From Komagataeibacter xylinus (GTDB lineage Bacteria > Pseudomonadota > Alphaproteobacteria > Acetobacterales > Acetobacteraceae): a stretch of DNA of 64,000 nt. Below, one piece after another: positions 16,924 through 25,764 of this stretch. The notes beneath the pieces are model-generated. The model made no database searches, was not told the DNA's origin, and saw nothing but the letters and a program-made list of their open reading frames with translations. Both the position numbers and the translations under genes were made by a program. The first letter of the stretch is position 1. Each line of letters opens with the position of its first letter. The stretch covers positions 1-64,000 of the forward strand of contig NZ_QQBI01000001.1 of NCBI RefSeq assembly GCF_004302915.1. Direction: 5' to 3'.

Positions 16924-18729
16924 TCAGTCGGCCAGCTCGTCCTGATCGGGCTGCTTTAACGGAAAAACAAGCACATAGCGGGTGCCGTTCTCCTCAAACA
17001 TCTGCAACGTGCCGCCCAGCTGCCGCGCAAAGCCGCGGATGAGCTGCATGCCGATCCCGCTGCGCCCGTCTTCCGCGCCCGTAAGGTTGCGGCCCGCCGC
17101 CATGCCCACGCCGTTATCGGCAATCCACAGGCACGCCCGCCCGCCATCAAGCGCGCGCAGGCCCACTTCAAGCGTGCCGTGCAACTGGTCGGGAAAGGCA
17201 TATTTGATGGTGTTGCTGACCGCCTCGGTCACGATCAGGGCCAGCGGCACGGCCTGGTCGGGCACCATGAGCAGGTCATCGACGCGGATATCGAGCGTGA
17301 TGCGGCCTTCATCGGATTCACCGATGGCGTGCATGATCTGACCACACAGTTCGCGCACGAAGCTCTGCATGTTCAGGCTGTACAGTTCGCCATCGGCATA
17401 AAGGTAGCGATGCAGGGTTGCCAGCGCGCGCACGCGGTCGCGCGCCTGGGCAAATTCCTCGCGCGCGCCGGGCTGGCGGATGCGGCCCGCCTGCAGGTTG
17501 AGCAGCGAGGCCACGATCTGCAGGTTGTTCTTGACGCGATGGTGCATCTCCTTGAGCAGCAGCTCCTGACGCACCTGCGCGCGCTCGAGGCGCTTCTCAT
17601 GCCGCGCCAGCCTGCGCGTGGCCTTGCTGAAGGCATGCGCAAGCTGCCTGACCTCAAGCGGCATGGCCCAGTTCGAGCGCACGTCATACACGCCCCCAAG
17701 CTGCCACTGATTGACCGAGGCCGTAAGCTGGCGCAGCGGCGTTATGACCAGCACGTCAGCACTTTTCGAGGCCCCCAGAAGCCCCACGAGCAGCAGCACC
17801 CCGCTGGTGACCAGCGAGATGGCGAACATGACCACCGCATGCCGCTCGCTGGCGTTGCGCCGAGTCATGGTGAGCACATACACGCCGCCCTGCACCCGCC
17901 CGATGGAATACGAGCCCTCCGGCAGGGTGATGTGGTCGTGCTCCACGCCATGCGTAACCTCGAAGCGCGCCCACTGCATGATCCGCGCCGGGGGGTGGTC
18001 GCGCCAGTTGCAATCCGCGCACAGCGGGGCCGTGGCGCGGGCGTGGCTGTCCATGACCCAGATTTCGATCGGGCCGTTCTGCTGCATCAGGTCAAGCCGG
18101 GGGTCGCTGCTCTGGAGCATGGCGCTGCGCCATGACAGCGGCATGATGGCCGTAAGGTAGCCCGAGCGCGCGGGCCTGCCCGCATCATCGCCAATCATCG
18201 CCGCAACCGTGATGCGGAAATGATCGGGCACGCCGGTCAGCACATCGGGTATGGCCACGAGCTTCACATCACCCTGAAAGCGCGGCATCTCGTCAATGGT
18301 CAGGGATGTCGCGTCATGGTCGGGGCCGACGGCGGCGGCGATATTGCCCCGGTCATCGGCCAGCGCGATCTGGCTGTAATGCCGCCCGGTCAGTGACTCG
18401 ACAAGCTGGAGCATGCGCGCAAGCCCGCCACTGTCGAGCCGCATGCGCGCCACCGCCTGCAGAAGGGATGCGACATGCTCGGATTCATGATGCAGTTCAA
18501 GGTCGATGCGCGCCACGGCCATGTCCGTGCGGTAGCCCGGGGCCTCGAGCGTATTACGATAGCTGTGCCACGCCTGCACGGCCCCGATCAGGGCGATGGG
18601 CATGGCCGCGAGCAGGATGATCGCCATCATCCGGCCACGGACGGCGTCGAACACACGCCCGACCCGCGTAAACAGGCTGCGATGGCGCCCCTGCCTGCCG
18701 CCCCGACCGGAGGAAGGTGGAACGGACAT
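16924..18729 (-). CDS. Sensor histidine kinase, HisKA_2 family, of the general stress response
   Basis: The 601-residue kinase has two membrane helices (about residues 34-54 and 297-320) flanking a large extracytoplasmic sensor domain, a HAMP-like linker, and a HisKA_2 transmitter. The phosphoacceptor His lies in EMHHRVKNNLQIVASLLNLQ near residue 395; the ATPase part shows IVTEAVSNTIKYAF and IADNGVGM. Kinases of this class phosphorylate PhyR in alphaproteobacteria. Its ATG directly abuts the nepR stop codon (TAG-ATG), so the two are translationally coupled, which with phyR nearby makes it the likely PhyR kinase. The signal sensed is unknown. Confidence 0.85.
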   Translation of the reverse strand: MSVPPSSGRGGRQGRHRSLFTRVGRVFDAVRGRMMAIILLAAMPIALIGAVQAWHSYRNTLEAPGYRTDMAVARIDLELHHESEHVASLLQAVARMRLDSGGLARMLQLVESLTGRHYSQIALADDRGNIAAAVGPDHDATSLTIDEMPRFQGDVKLVAIPDVLTGVPDHFRITVAAMIGDDAGRPARSGYLTAIMPLSWRSAMLQSSDPRLDLMQQNGPIEIWVMDSHARATAPLCADCNWRDHPPARIMQWARFEVTHGVEHDHITLPEGSYSIGRVQGGVYVLTMTRRNASERHAVVMFAISLVTSGVLLLVGLLGASKSADVLVITPLRQLTASVNQWQLGGVYDVRSNWAMPLEVRQLAHAFSKATRRLARHEKRLERAQVRQELLLKEMHHRVKNNLQIVASLLNLQAGRIRQPGAREEFAQARDRVRALATLHRYLYADGELYSLNMQSFVRELCGQIMHAIGESDEGRITLDIRVDDLLMVPDQAVPLALIVTEAVSNTIKYAFPDQLHGTLEVGLRALDGGRACLWIADNGVGMAAGRNLTGAEDGRSGIGMQLIRGFARQLGGTLQMFEENGTRYVLVFPLKQPDQDELAD

Positions 18730-18912
18730 CTATTTTGTCCGCTTCCGGTCTTCCTCAATAAGACGCAGCAGCTCCTCGGGAACAGGCTCTTTGGTCACAT
18801 CATCGAACAACTGGTGCAGCCCTCGCCTCAGCCATAGCTCGAACGCATCATCCGATCTGCTTGTGGACTTCTTTCCTGGTTGCCTGGGAGGACACTTGTC
18901 CTTCAGAGCCAT
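18730..18912 (-). CDS. nepR: Anti-sigma factor NepR
   Basis: NepR sequesters EcfG sigma factor in unstressed cells and is itself captured by phosphorylated PhyR. This 60-residue protein has the short basic N-terminus and the two-helix NepR core, LWLRRGLHQLFDDVTKEPVP followed by EELLRLIEE, which matches the family signature well. It sits between ecfG and the sensor kinase, all on the minus strand. The 148-bp gap from ecfG contains a widely spaced 11-bp inverted repeat that may matter for its expression. Small size makes it easily missed, but motif and context agree. Confidence 0.88.
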   Translation of the reverse strand: MALKDKCPPRQPGKKSTSRSDDAFELWLRRGLHQLFDDVTKEPVPEELLRLIEEDRKRTK

Positions 18913-19060
18913 CGCATTATCCCGAAGTAAATTCCCACTTCACACAACCCCTGCCTGTATGCCAGGGCCGCATCATTACCCTGTAGACTCCCGAGGTACT
19001 GACGAAGGTATCCGTGTCAGTGCGATATTCACGCCATAATTCAAAGTGGGAATTCCCGTC

Positions 19061-19633
19061 TCAGGCCGATGCCGTGTTCGTAGCCACACGGGCCTGCGTG
19101 CGCGAGCGCAGGCGCTGCACCGCCCCGCGCAGTTCAACGGTGGAGATATCGCGCTCCTCGCCATACAGCCACGTGGCGAGCTGGCGGCGGGCACGGAACA
19201 CGCGGCTCTTGGCGGTGCCCACGGCGCAGCTGGTTGCGGCGGCAAGCTCGTCATAGCTCATGCCCTGCATCACCACGAGCACCAGCGCCTCGCGCTGGTC
19301 GGCGGGCAGGCGGTTCATGGCCTCGGCCAGTTCCTTGACCATCAGGCGTTCTTCATGCGCGCCGCTGCCGGCCATGCTGGATGCGGGCACATCCTCGATA
19401 TTGCCGGTCTCGCGCTTCTTGCGCAGGTCGGAAATGAAACGGTTGCGCAGGATGCGGTGCATCCAGGCCGAGAAATTGGTGCCCGGCGTAAAGCTGTGCT
19501 GGGCGGCCAGCGCATTGCACACGGCATCCTGCACCAGGTCATCGGCTGCCGCCCGGTTGCGCGTGAGCGACAGGGCCTGCACGCGCAGTCGGGGCAGGAT
19601 TGCAATCATCTGGTCATGAAAGCTGCTGGTCAT
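19061..19633 (-). CDS. ecfG: EcfG-type RNA polymerase sigma factor (copy 1)
   Basis: EcfG (ECF15) directs RNA polymerase to general stress promoters. The 190-residue protein has region 2 with LTRNRAAADDLVQDAV and FSAWMHRILRNRFISDLRKK, and region 4 with LPADQREALVLVVMQGMSYD and CAVGTAKSRVFRARRQL. The start at 19633 is chosen because AGGGGAG stands 6 nt upstream; ATG 19639 and 19660 are alternatives. A good EcfG promoter (GGAAC, 16 nt, CGTT) lies just upstream, suggesting positive autoregulation. It is followed by nepR and the kinase. Confidence 0.9.
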   Translation of the reverse strand: MTSSFHDQMIAILPRLRVQALSLTRNRAAADDLVQDAVCNALAAQHSFTPGTNFSAWMHRILRNRFISDLRKKRETGNIEDVPASSMAGSGAHEERLMVKELAEAMNRLPADQREALVLVVMQGMSYDELAAATSCAVGTAKSRVFRARRQLATWLYGEERDISTVELRGAVQRLRSRTQARVATNTASA

Positions 19634-19689
19634 TTTCATCTCCCCTGTTTCGTCGTTCATGCCAGTGCAATGAACGGGAGGGATGAAAG

Positions 19690-19708
19690 GTTACATTTTC
19701 CATGTAAC
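19690..19708. promoter_or_regulatory. Dyad GTTACAT-N5-ATGTAAC at the ecfG start site
   Basis: A perfect 7-bp inverted repeat with a 5-bp spacer lies immediately downstream of the predicted EcfG -10 element, about where transcription would begin. Its size and position are those of a repressor operator, but I do not recognise the binding protein. Confidence 0.4.
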
Positions 19709-19711
19709 GAA

Positions 19712-19736
19712 AACGCGAGCACCGCGCGACAGTTCC
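19712..19736 (-). promoter_or_regulatory. EcfG-type promoter of ecfG
   Basis: On the minus strand GGAAC (19736-19732) is separated by 16 nt from CGTT (19715-19712), matching the established general stress consensus GGAAC-N16/17-CGTT. The -35 begins 2 nt after the stop of the second sigma gene, so copy 1 can be transcribed independently of copy 2. Confidence 0.75.
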
Positions 19737-19738
19737 CT

Positions 19739-20230
19739 TCAGCCTGCGCCGCCGGAGCCCGCCTGCATGTAGTCCATGATCTGGGCCCGCGCGCGTGACA
19801 CGCGGGCCTTGAGCGTACCCACCGTAACACCGCATACATGGGCGGCCTCGGCATAGGTCATTTCCTGCACGCCCACGAGCACCAGCGCCTCGCGCAGGCG
19901 GGGGGTGAGCTGCCAGATCGCGCCATTGAGGTCGCGCAGCACGTCGGCCTCCCCCGCGCCGGTGCCGCTTTCGGCCTGGTCGGGGCGCAGGGCATAATCC
20001 GACATCACATCACGCTCGCGCCGCCCCTTGCGCGCCTGCTCGTAAAACAGGTTGCGCGCTATGGTATAAAGCCACGCCTTCATGCTGGTGCCCGGCGTGA
20101 ACTGCTCGAGCGCGCCGAGCGCGCGCAGCACGGTTTCCTGCACCAGGTCATCCGCCGCCGCGGGCTGGCCGGTCAGGAAACGGGCAAAACCACGCAATTG
20201 TGGCAGGAGAGACAGCATCTCCCCACGCAA
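19739..20230 (-). CDS. EcfG-type RNA polymerase sigma factor (copy 2)
   Basis: This 163-residue protein is a second ECF sigma factor next to ecfG. Region 2 shows FLTGQPAAADDLVQETVLRA and MKAWLYTIARNLFYEQARKG; region 4 shows LTPRLREALVLVGVQEMTYA and CGVTVGTLKARVSRARAQI. Both regions are intact, so it should be functional. The start is uncertain: TTG 20230 is the longest option and ATG 20218 has GGGGAG directly abutting it. It is divergent from phyR, with 127 bp between them. Two clearly different EcfG paralogues in tandem suggest division of labour or partner-specific control by NepR. Confidence 0.85.
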   Translation of the reverse strand: MRGEMLSLLPQLRGFARFLTGQPAAADDLVQETVLRALGALEQFTPGTSMKAWLYTIARNLFYEQARKGRRERDVMSDYALRPDQAESGTGAGEADVLRDLNGAIWQLTPRLREALVLVGVQEMTYAEAAHVCGVTVGTLKARVSRARAQIMDYMQAGSGGAG

Positions 20231-20357
20231 GTGCGTGACCCGTGCCGGATCAGATGGTATTCTTGATTCCAGTTTGTTTACTCTTCAACTCTTGCAGCAC
20301 AGCCTAACGCTGTCATGATCCGGAGTGTAACAGTTTATCTGGGGAGATGAATGCCTC

Positions 20358-21098
20358 ATGCCGCTATCACGGCGTCAAGACCTGCTTCGCGCCCTGCCCT
20401 ATGCCCGGCGTTACGCCCGTGCGTTATGTGGCAGCCAGTCGAGCGGCGACCTTCTGGTGGCCGAAAGCCTGCGCGAACTCATGGCGGTGGATGACCCCAC
20501 CCTGCCACCGCGGCTACGCCTTTACCAATGGATTTCGCGCCACCATGCCCAGCACGGCGCGCAGGACGCGAAGGCGGGCGGCATGCCGCCACTGGCGCGC
20601 AAGCTGCTCCTGCTCACCTCGCTCGAGGAACTCAGCGTGGCGGACGCCGCCCGCGTGCTGGCCATTGCCCAGCCGCAGGCCGCCGCCATGCTGGAGGATG
20701 CCCATGCCCGCCTGCGCTCATGCGCCCAGACCAGCGTGCTGATCATCGAGGATGAACCGATCATCGCGATGGATATCGAGGAGCTGGTGCGCCAGTGCGG
20801 CCACACCATTGCCGGTGTTGCCAGCAGCGAGGAAGAGGCCGTGCGCCTTGCGCGCGAGACCCGGCCCGGCCTGATCCTGGCCGACATCAACCTCGGCGAT
20901 GGCGGCGACGGGATGAAGGCCGTCTCGGCCATATTGCAGCACCAGGATATTCCGATCATCTTCGTCACCGCCTACCCCGAGCGGCTGCTCACGGGCGATA
21001 CGATCGAGCCGGCCTTTGTCATCACCAAGCCGTTCGAGCCGCTGACGCTGGCGGTCTCCACCTATCAGGCCGTATCGGGCGGCGTGCCGCTGAACTGA
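20358..21098 (+). CDS. phyR: General stress response regulator PhyR
   Basis: PhyR combines a sigma-factor mimic with a receiver domain. Phosphorylation exposes the mimic, which binds NepR and frees EcfG. In this 246-residue protein the N-terminal 120 residues are an ECF-like fold (LPYARRYARALCGSQSSGD, LTSLEELSVADAARVLAI). The receiver begins at VLIIEDEPIIAMDIEEL, with the phosphoacceptor Asp176 in ILADINLGDGG, a conserved Thr in FVTAYPERL and Lys in VITKPFEPL. GGGGAG lies 11 nt before the ATG. It is divergent from the sigma genes and is followed by otsA. Confidence 0.95.
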   Translation: MPLSRRQDLLRALPYARRYARALCGSQSSGDLLVAESLRELMAVDDPTLPPRLRLYQWISRHHAQHGAQDAKAGGMPPLARKLLLLTSLEELSVADAARVLAIAQPQAAAMLEDAHARLRSCAQTSVLIIEDEPIIAMDIEELVRQCGHTIAGVASSEEEAVRLARETRPGLILADINLGDGGDGMKAVSAILQHQDIPIIFVTAYPERLLTGDTIEPAFVITKPFEPLTLAVSTYQAVSGGVPLN

Positions 21099-21223
21099 CA
21101 AAGCCGCATGCCAGTCCCGGCGCAACCGGCATCCCGCTGGCCGGCCAGATGTGTATGCTCCCCCTGTCGTGCTGCCGGACGAAGCTGGGCCGCCATGCGA
21201 CTGCTGAGTGAAGAGAGGGCAGA

Positions 21224-22603
21224 ATGAAACGGCTGGTCATCGTCTCCAATCGCGTTCCCGTTCCCAAGGAGGGGCTGCGGCCCGGTGGCCTCGCGGTGGT
21301 GCTCAAGGACCTGCTGGCCCGCCAGGGCGGCATGTGGTTTGGCTGGAACGGCACCTGCCACCCCGACGCCGCCCACCTGCCGCCTGAACACCAGCTGGCC
21401 GAAGGGGTGGAATACGCCACCATCGGCCTCACCCCCGCCGAGCACCGCAATTATTACACCGGCTTTTCCAACGCCACGCTGTGGCCGCTCATGCATTCGC
21501 TGCCCGAGCACATCCATTTCGAGCGCCGCGAGCTTGAAACCTACTGGTCGGTCAACCAGCGCTTCTGCGAGAACCTGCTGCCGCTGCTGCGGCCCGATGA
21601 CATCATCTGGATTCACGACTACCACCTGCTGCCGCTGCCCGCCCTGCTGCGCCGCAATGGCGTACGCCAGCCCATCGGCTTCTTCCTGCACACGCCCTTC
21701 CCCGCGCCCGACATGCTGGCCACCGCGCCCGATGGCGGCACCTTCCTGCGCGACCTGCTCAAGGCGGACCTGCTGGGATTCCAGACCGCCGATGACACCG
21801 CCAATTTCATCTTCGCCGCTACCCGCACGGCAGGCGCGGTCCTTGAAGGTGAAGACACGCTGGTGTTCGAGGGCCATACGGTGCGCGTGGGCACCTTTCC
21901 CGTCGAGATCGACCCGCAGGCCTTTGCCCGCGTTGCCGCCGCGGCCGCCGATTCGCAGGACCTGAAACGCCTTTCAGGCTCGCTGGCGGGGCGCAAGCTG
22001 ATCTTTGGCGTGGACCGCATGGACCCCACCAAGGGGCTGGACCACCGGCTGGCGGGCTATGAGCGCATGCTCGAGACCTACCCCGAACGCGAGCGGCAGG
22101 TCACCTTTTTGCAGATCGCGGCCGAAAGCCGCACCGAGGTCGAATCCTACAAGGCGCTGCGCAGGAAGCTCGAGCACCAGATCGGCAAGCTCAACGCCCA
22201 TCGCGGCCAGGCGGACTGGACGCCGCTGCGCTTCCTCACCCGCGGCAGCCCGCGCCCCACGGTGGCAGGCTACATGCGCCTGGCCGATATCGGCTACATC
22301 ACCCCGCTGCGCGATGGCATGAACCTCGTGGCCAAGGAGTTCATCGCAGCCCAGGACCCCGCGAACCCCGGCGTGCTCATCCTGTCGCGGCTGGCAGGCG
22401 CAGCCAACCAGCTTGACGCGGCCCTGCTGGTCAACCCGCTCGACCATGACGGCATGGCCGATGCGCTCGAGCAGGCGCTGGCCGTGTCCGCTGCCGAAAA
22501 GCGTGAACGCTGGCAGGCGTGCTGGAACGCCATCGCCAACCGCACCGCGCTGGGCTGGGGGCTGTCCTTCCTCAGGCTGCTCGAAAGCACCGCGCGCAAA
22601 TAG
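21224..22603 (+). CDS. otsA: Alpha,alpha-trehalose-phosphate synthase
   Basis: OtsA joins UDP-glucose and glucose-6-phosphate to trehalose-6-phosphate, the first step of trehalose osmoprotectant synthesis. The 459-residue GT20 enzyme shows LVIVSNRVPVP, the GGLAVVL loop, WFGWNG, IWIHDYHLLPLP, GFFLHTPFPAPD, GVDRMDPTKGL and the catalytic region RDGMNLVAKEF with the conserved Glu. No otsB phosphatase follows. Its position after phyR fits trehalose genes being typical general stress targets, although I found no EcfG promoter in the 125-bp leader. AGAGAGGG precedes the ATG. Confidence 0.94.
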   Translation: MKRLVIVSNRVPVPKEGLRPGGLAVVLKDLLARQGGMWFGWNGTCHPDAAHLPPEHQLAEGVEYATIGLTPAEHRNYYTGFSNATLWPLMHSLPEHIHFERRELETYWSVNQRFCENLLPLLRPDDIIWIHDYHLLPLPALLRRNGVRQPIGFFLHTPFPAPDMLATAPDGGTFLRDLLKADLLGFQTADDTANFIFAATRTAGAVLEGEDTLVFEGHTVRVGTFPVEIDPQAFARVAAAAADSQDLKRLSGSLAGRKLIFGVDRMDPTKGLDHRLAGYERMLETYPERERQVTFLQIAAESRTEVESYKALRRKLEHQIGKLNAHRGQADWTPLRFLTRGSPRPTVAGYMRLADIGYITPLRDGMNLVAKEFIAAQDPANPGVLILSRLAGAANQLDAALLVNPLDHDGMADALEQALAVSAAEKRERWQACWNAIANRTALGWGLSFLRLLESTARK

Positions 22604-22656
22604 GGGTTGCCCACACGGACCTTGCGCCCCGCCCGTGTGACACGACATAAGCGGGT

Positions 22657-24483
22657 ATGGCTCCTCCTCCCCTTCTCCTCCTCCAGGATATTACCCTGAC
22701 CCTTGGCGGCGCGCCGCTGCTTGATGGCGCGGGGTTTGGCATCGGCCCCGGCGAGCGGGTCTGCCTTGTCGGGCGCAATGGCTGCGGCAAGTCCACCCTG
22801 CTGCGCATTGCGGCGGGCGAGATCCAGGCCGATTCCGGCACGGTCTTCCTCCAGCCCGGCACCACGGTGCGCTACCTGCCGCAGGAGCCCGACCTCTCGG
22901 GCTTTGCCACCACGCTGGATTACGTGCGCGCGGGCATGGGGCCGAACGACCCGGAATACCGCGCCGAACTGCTGCTGGGCGAACTCGGCCTGAACGGCAC
23001 GGAAGACCCCTCGACCCTCTCGGGGGGCGAGGCACGCCGCTGCGCGCTCGCCCGCGCGCTGGCCCCCGAGCCGGACCTGCTTCTGCTCGATGAGCCGACC
23101 AACCACCTCGACATGCCCACCATTGAATGGCTGGAGCGTGAACTGCTCTCGCTCTCATCGGCCATGGTCATCATCAGCCATGACCGCCGCCTGCTTGAAA
23201 CCCTGTCACGCTCGGTGGTGTGGCTTGACCGTGGGGTGACCCGCAGGCTCGACCAGGGCTTTGCCCGCTTCGAGACATGGCGTGAGGAGGTGCTGGAGCA
23301 GGAGGAACGCGACAGCCACAAGCTCGACCGCCAGATCGCGCGCGAGGAAGACTGGATGCGCTACGGCGTGACCGCACGCCGCAAGCGCAACGTGCGCCGC
23401 GTGGCCGAGCTGGCCGAACTGCGCAACCAGCGCCGCACTGCCATCCGCCCGCAAGGTGGCCTGAAGATGGAAGCCCGCGAGAGCGACCTTTCGGGCAAGC
23501 TGGTCGCGGTGGCAGAGGATGTGTGCCGCGCCTACGACCCCGCCCACCCCGTGGTCAGCCACCTCGACCTGCGCGTGCTGCGCCGCGACAGGCTGGGCAT
23601 CGTGGGGGCGAACGGCGCGGGCAAGAGTACGCTCCTGCGCCTGCTCACCGGGCAGGACCAGCCGGATTCGGGCACGATCAATATTGGCAGCGCGCTCTCG
23701 GTCGTAACCCTGGACCAGCAGCGCCGCACGCTCAACCCCAGGGCCACCCTGGCCGATACGCTGACCGGCGGCGGTGGCGACATGGTGCAGGTGGGCGACG
23801 AGAAGCGTCATGTCATTGGCTACATGAAGGACTTCCTGTTCCGCCCCGAGCAGGCACGCACCCCGGTGGGCGTGCTCTCAGGTGGTGAGCGCGGGCGGCT
23901 GATGCTGGCCTGCGCGCTGGCGCGGCCGTCGAACCTGCTGGTGCTCGATGAGCCGACCAACGACCTCGACCTTGAAACGCTCGACCTGCTGCAGGAGATG
24001 CTCGCCGCCTATTCCGGCACGGTGCTGCTTGTCAGCCATGACCGTGACTTCCTAGACCGGGTCGCCTCCTCCATCCTGATGGCCGAAGGGGGTGGCAGAT
24101 GGGTGGAATATGCCGGTGGCTACAGCGACATGCTGGCCCAGCGGCAGGATGCAACCCTCGCCGCCCGCCCCCGCGCCGAGCGCAGTGAGGCCGCCCCCGC
24201 CCAGACCGATGTCACGCCCAGCGCCTCGCCCCGCCAGCCTGCCCGCAAGATGACCTACAAGGACAAGCATGCGCTCGAGCAGCTGCCGGGACAGATGGCG
24301 GCCCTTGAGGTGGAAATCGGGCGCCTGCGGGCCATACTGAGCGATGGCGGGCTTTATGCCCGCGACCCCGCGGCCTTCACCGCTGCGACGGCCGCGCTGG
24401 AAAAGGCGCAGGCCGACCTTACGGCAGCCGAGGAACGCTGGCTGGAGCTTGAAATGCTGCGCGAGACGCTTCAGTCCTCCTGA
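22657..24483 (+). CDS. uup: ABC-F ATPase, Uup-like
   Basis: ABC-F proteins have two ATPase domains and no membrane part and act on ribosomes or DNA. In this 608-residue protein the first domain has VGRNGCGKSTLLRIAAG, signature LSGGEARRCALAR and LLLLDEPTNHLD; the second has VGANGAGKSTLLRLLTG, LSGGERGRLML and LLVLDEPTNDLD. A charged linker lies between them and a C-terminal coiled-coil (about 520-600) follows, as in Uup rather than EttA. Its 3' end overlaps that of the convergent oxidoreductase gene by 13 nt. Confidence 0.88.
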   Translation: MAPPPLLLLQDITLTLGGAPLLDGAGFGIGPGERVCLVGRNGCGKSTLLRIAAGEIQADSGTVFLQPGTTVRYLPQEPDLSGFATTLDYVRAGMGPNDPEYRAELLLGELGLNGTEDPSTLSGGEARRCALARALAPEPDLLLLDEPTNHLDMPTIEWLERELLSLSSAMVIISHDRRLLETLSRSVVWLDRGVTRRLDQGFARFETWREEVLEQEERDSHKLDRQIAREEDWMRYGVTARRKRNVRRVAELAELRNQRRTAIRPQGGLKMEARESDLSGKLVAVAEDVCRAYDPAHPVVSHLDLRVLRRDRLGIVGANGAGKSTLLRLLTGQDQPDSGTINIGSALSVVTLDQQRRTLNPRATLADTLTGGGGDMVQVGDEKRHVIGYMKDFLFRPEQARTPVGVLSGGERGRLMLACALARPSNLLVLDEPTNDLDLETLDLLQEMLAAYSGTVLLVSHDRDFLDRVASSILMAEGGGRWVEYAGGYSDMLAQRQDATLAARPRAERSEAAPAQTDVTPSASPRQPARKMTYKDKHALEQLPGQMAALEVEIGRLRAILSDGGLYARDPAAFTAATAALEKAQADLTAAEERWLELEMLRETLQSS

Positions 24484-25472
24484 ACGGGGGGAATGATCAG
24501 CCCCGACGCCTCCATCCGCGCCCGTGTCGCGGCAATGCCCTGCGTTACCGCAAGGGCTGCCGCCAGCGCCCGGCGGCCTGCCGCGCCATCAACCAGCACT
24601 TTTGCGCCATCAAGGCAGGATGCGGCAAAGGCGGCGTGCTCGGCGGCCAGCGTGTCATGGTCGCGCCATGTGACCGATTCGCGGCGGAAGCCGCCAGTGC
24701 CCGGCAGCGGCAGGCCGCGCTCGCGCCCGATCATGGTCAGCTCGCGCTTCATGAAATCGGCGGAGAGATAACCCTCCTGCGAGAACACGCGCATGCGCCG
24801 CTCGGTCTTGAGCGAGATGCGGCTCGCCGCAATCGTGGCGACACAGCCATTTTCAAACCGCACGCGGGCATTGGCGATATCCTCGAACGGCGAACTTACC
24901 GCCGCCCCCAGCGCGTCCACGCTCTCGATCGGGCTGTCGACAATGGCCAGCACCAGGTCGAGGTCATGGATCATGAGGTCAAGGATGACCGATACATCCG
25001 TGCCGCGCGGCTTGTAGGGCGCGATGCGGGTCGCCTCGATATAGAGCGGGCGGGTGATGCGCTCGGTAATGGCCCGGTGCTCGGCGGAATAGCGCAGCAG
25101 GTGGCCCACCTGCAGCACCACGCCATGCCTGTGCGCCAGGTGCATCAGCTCATCGGCCTGCTCCAACGTCGCGGCCATGGGTTTTTCCACCAGCACGTGC
25201 TTTCCGGCCGCAAGGGCTTCGCGGGCCAGGTCGAAATGATATTCCGCCGGCGCCGCCACGATGATCGCATCGGAACGGACCAGCAGGTCGGGGTAGGACA
25301 GCACCGGCACGCCCCCGGCCTCATCAGCCACCCTGCGTGCCCGCGCGGCGTCGGGGTCATGGATGCCTACGAGTTCCTCCCGCGCGCCAGACAGCACCTT
25401 GAGCGCATGGAAGCGGCCAAAATGCCCCGCCCCCGCAATGCCGATGCGTAACCGCCGTGCTGCCTGCACCAT
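24471..25472 (-). CDS. Gfo/Idh/MocA-family oxidoreductase
   Basis: The 333-residue protein begins with a Rossmann motif GIAGAGHFGRFHALK for NAD(P) and contains the family's AGKHVLVEKPMAATLEQAD with the conserved Lys of EKP, and HDLDLVLAIVDSPIES in the C-terminal domain. Substrates of this family are sugars, inositols or related compounds and cannot be predicted here. The ATG at 25472 is used because a purine-rich AGGAAAGGCAGGA lies upstream and the Rossmann strand follows at once. It is divergent from secD and overlaps uup at the 3' end. Confidence 0.82.
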   Translation of the reverse strand: MVQAARRLRIGIAGAGHFGRFHALKVLSGAREELVGIHDPDAARARRVADEAGGVPVLSYPDLLVRSDAIIVAAPAEYHFDLAREALAAGKHVLVEKPMAATLEQADELMHLAHRHGVVLQVGHLLRYSAEHRAITERITRPLYIEATRIAPYKPRGTDVSVILDLMIHDLDLVLAIVDSPIESVDALGAAVSSPFEDIANARVRFENGCVATIAASRISLKTERRMRVFSQEGYLSADFMKRELTMIGRERGLPLPGTGGFRRESVTWRDHDTLAAEHAAFAASCLDGAKVLVDGAAGRRALAAALAVTQGIAATRARMEASGLIIPPVQED

Positions 25473-25764
25473 GTCCTGCCTTTCCTGCGTGCCGTTCTTC
25501 CGGGGCCGTTTCAAAACGACCATGCCTTTGAAACACCCTGCCGGATTAGCAGCCAGCACGGCGATAGCCCAGCCCCCGTCCTGCCCGCCTGCCGCCCCCA
25601 ATGCGGCAAAACGGCAACGCCGGGCAGGCGCTCGGCGCATCAGCGGTTGCATCATCGGGCGTGGGGCGGCATGTTCCCGCACTGATTTTACGTGCACACG
25701 ACACATTGACCATGCCGGGCAAGGGAACCGGCTCAGCCGGGCGCAGGGAGCTTTCCATCAAGTC

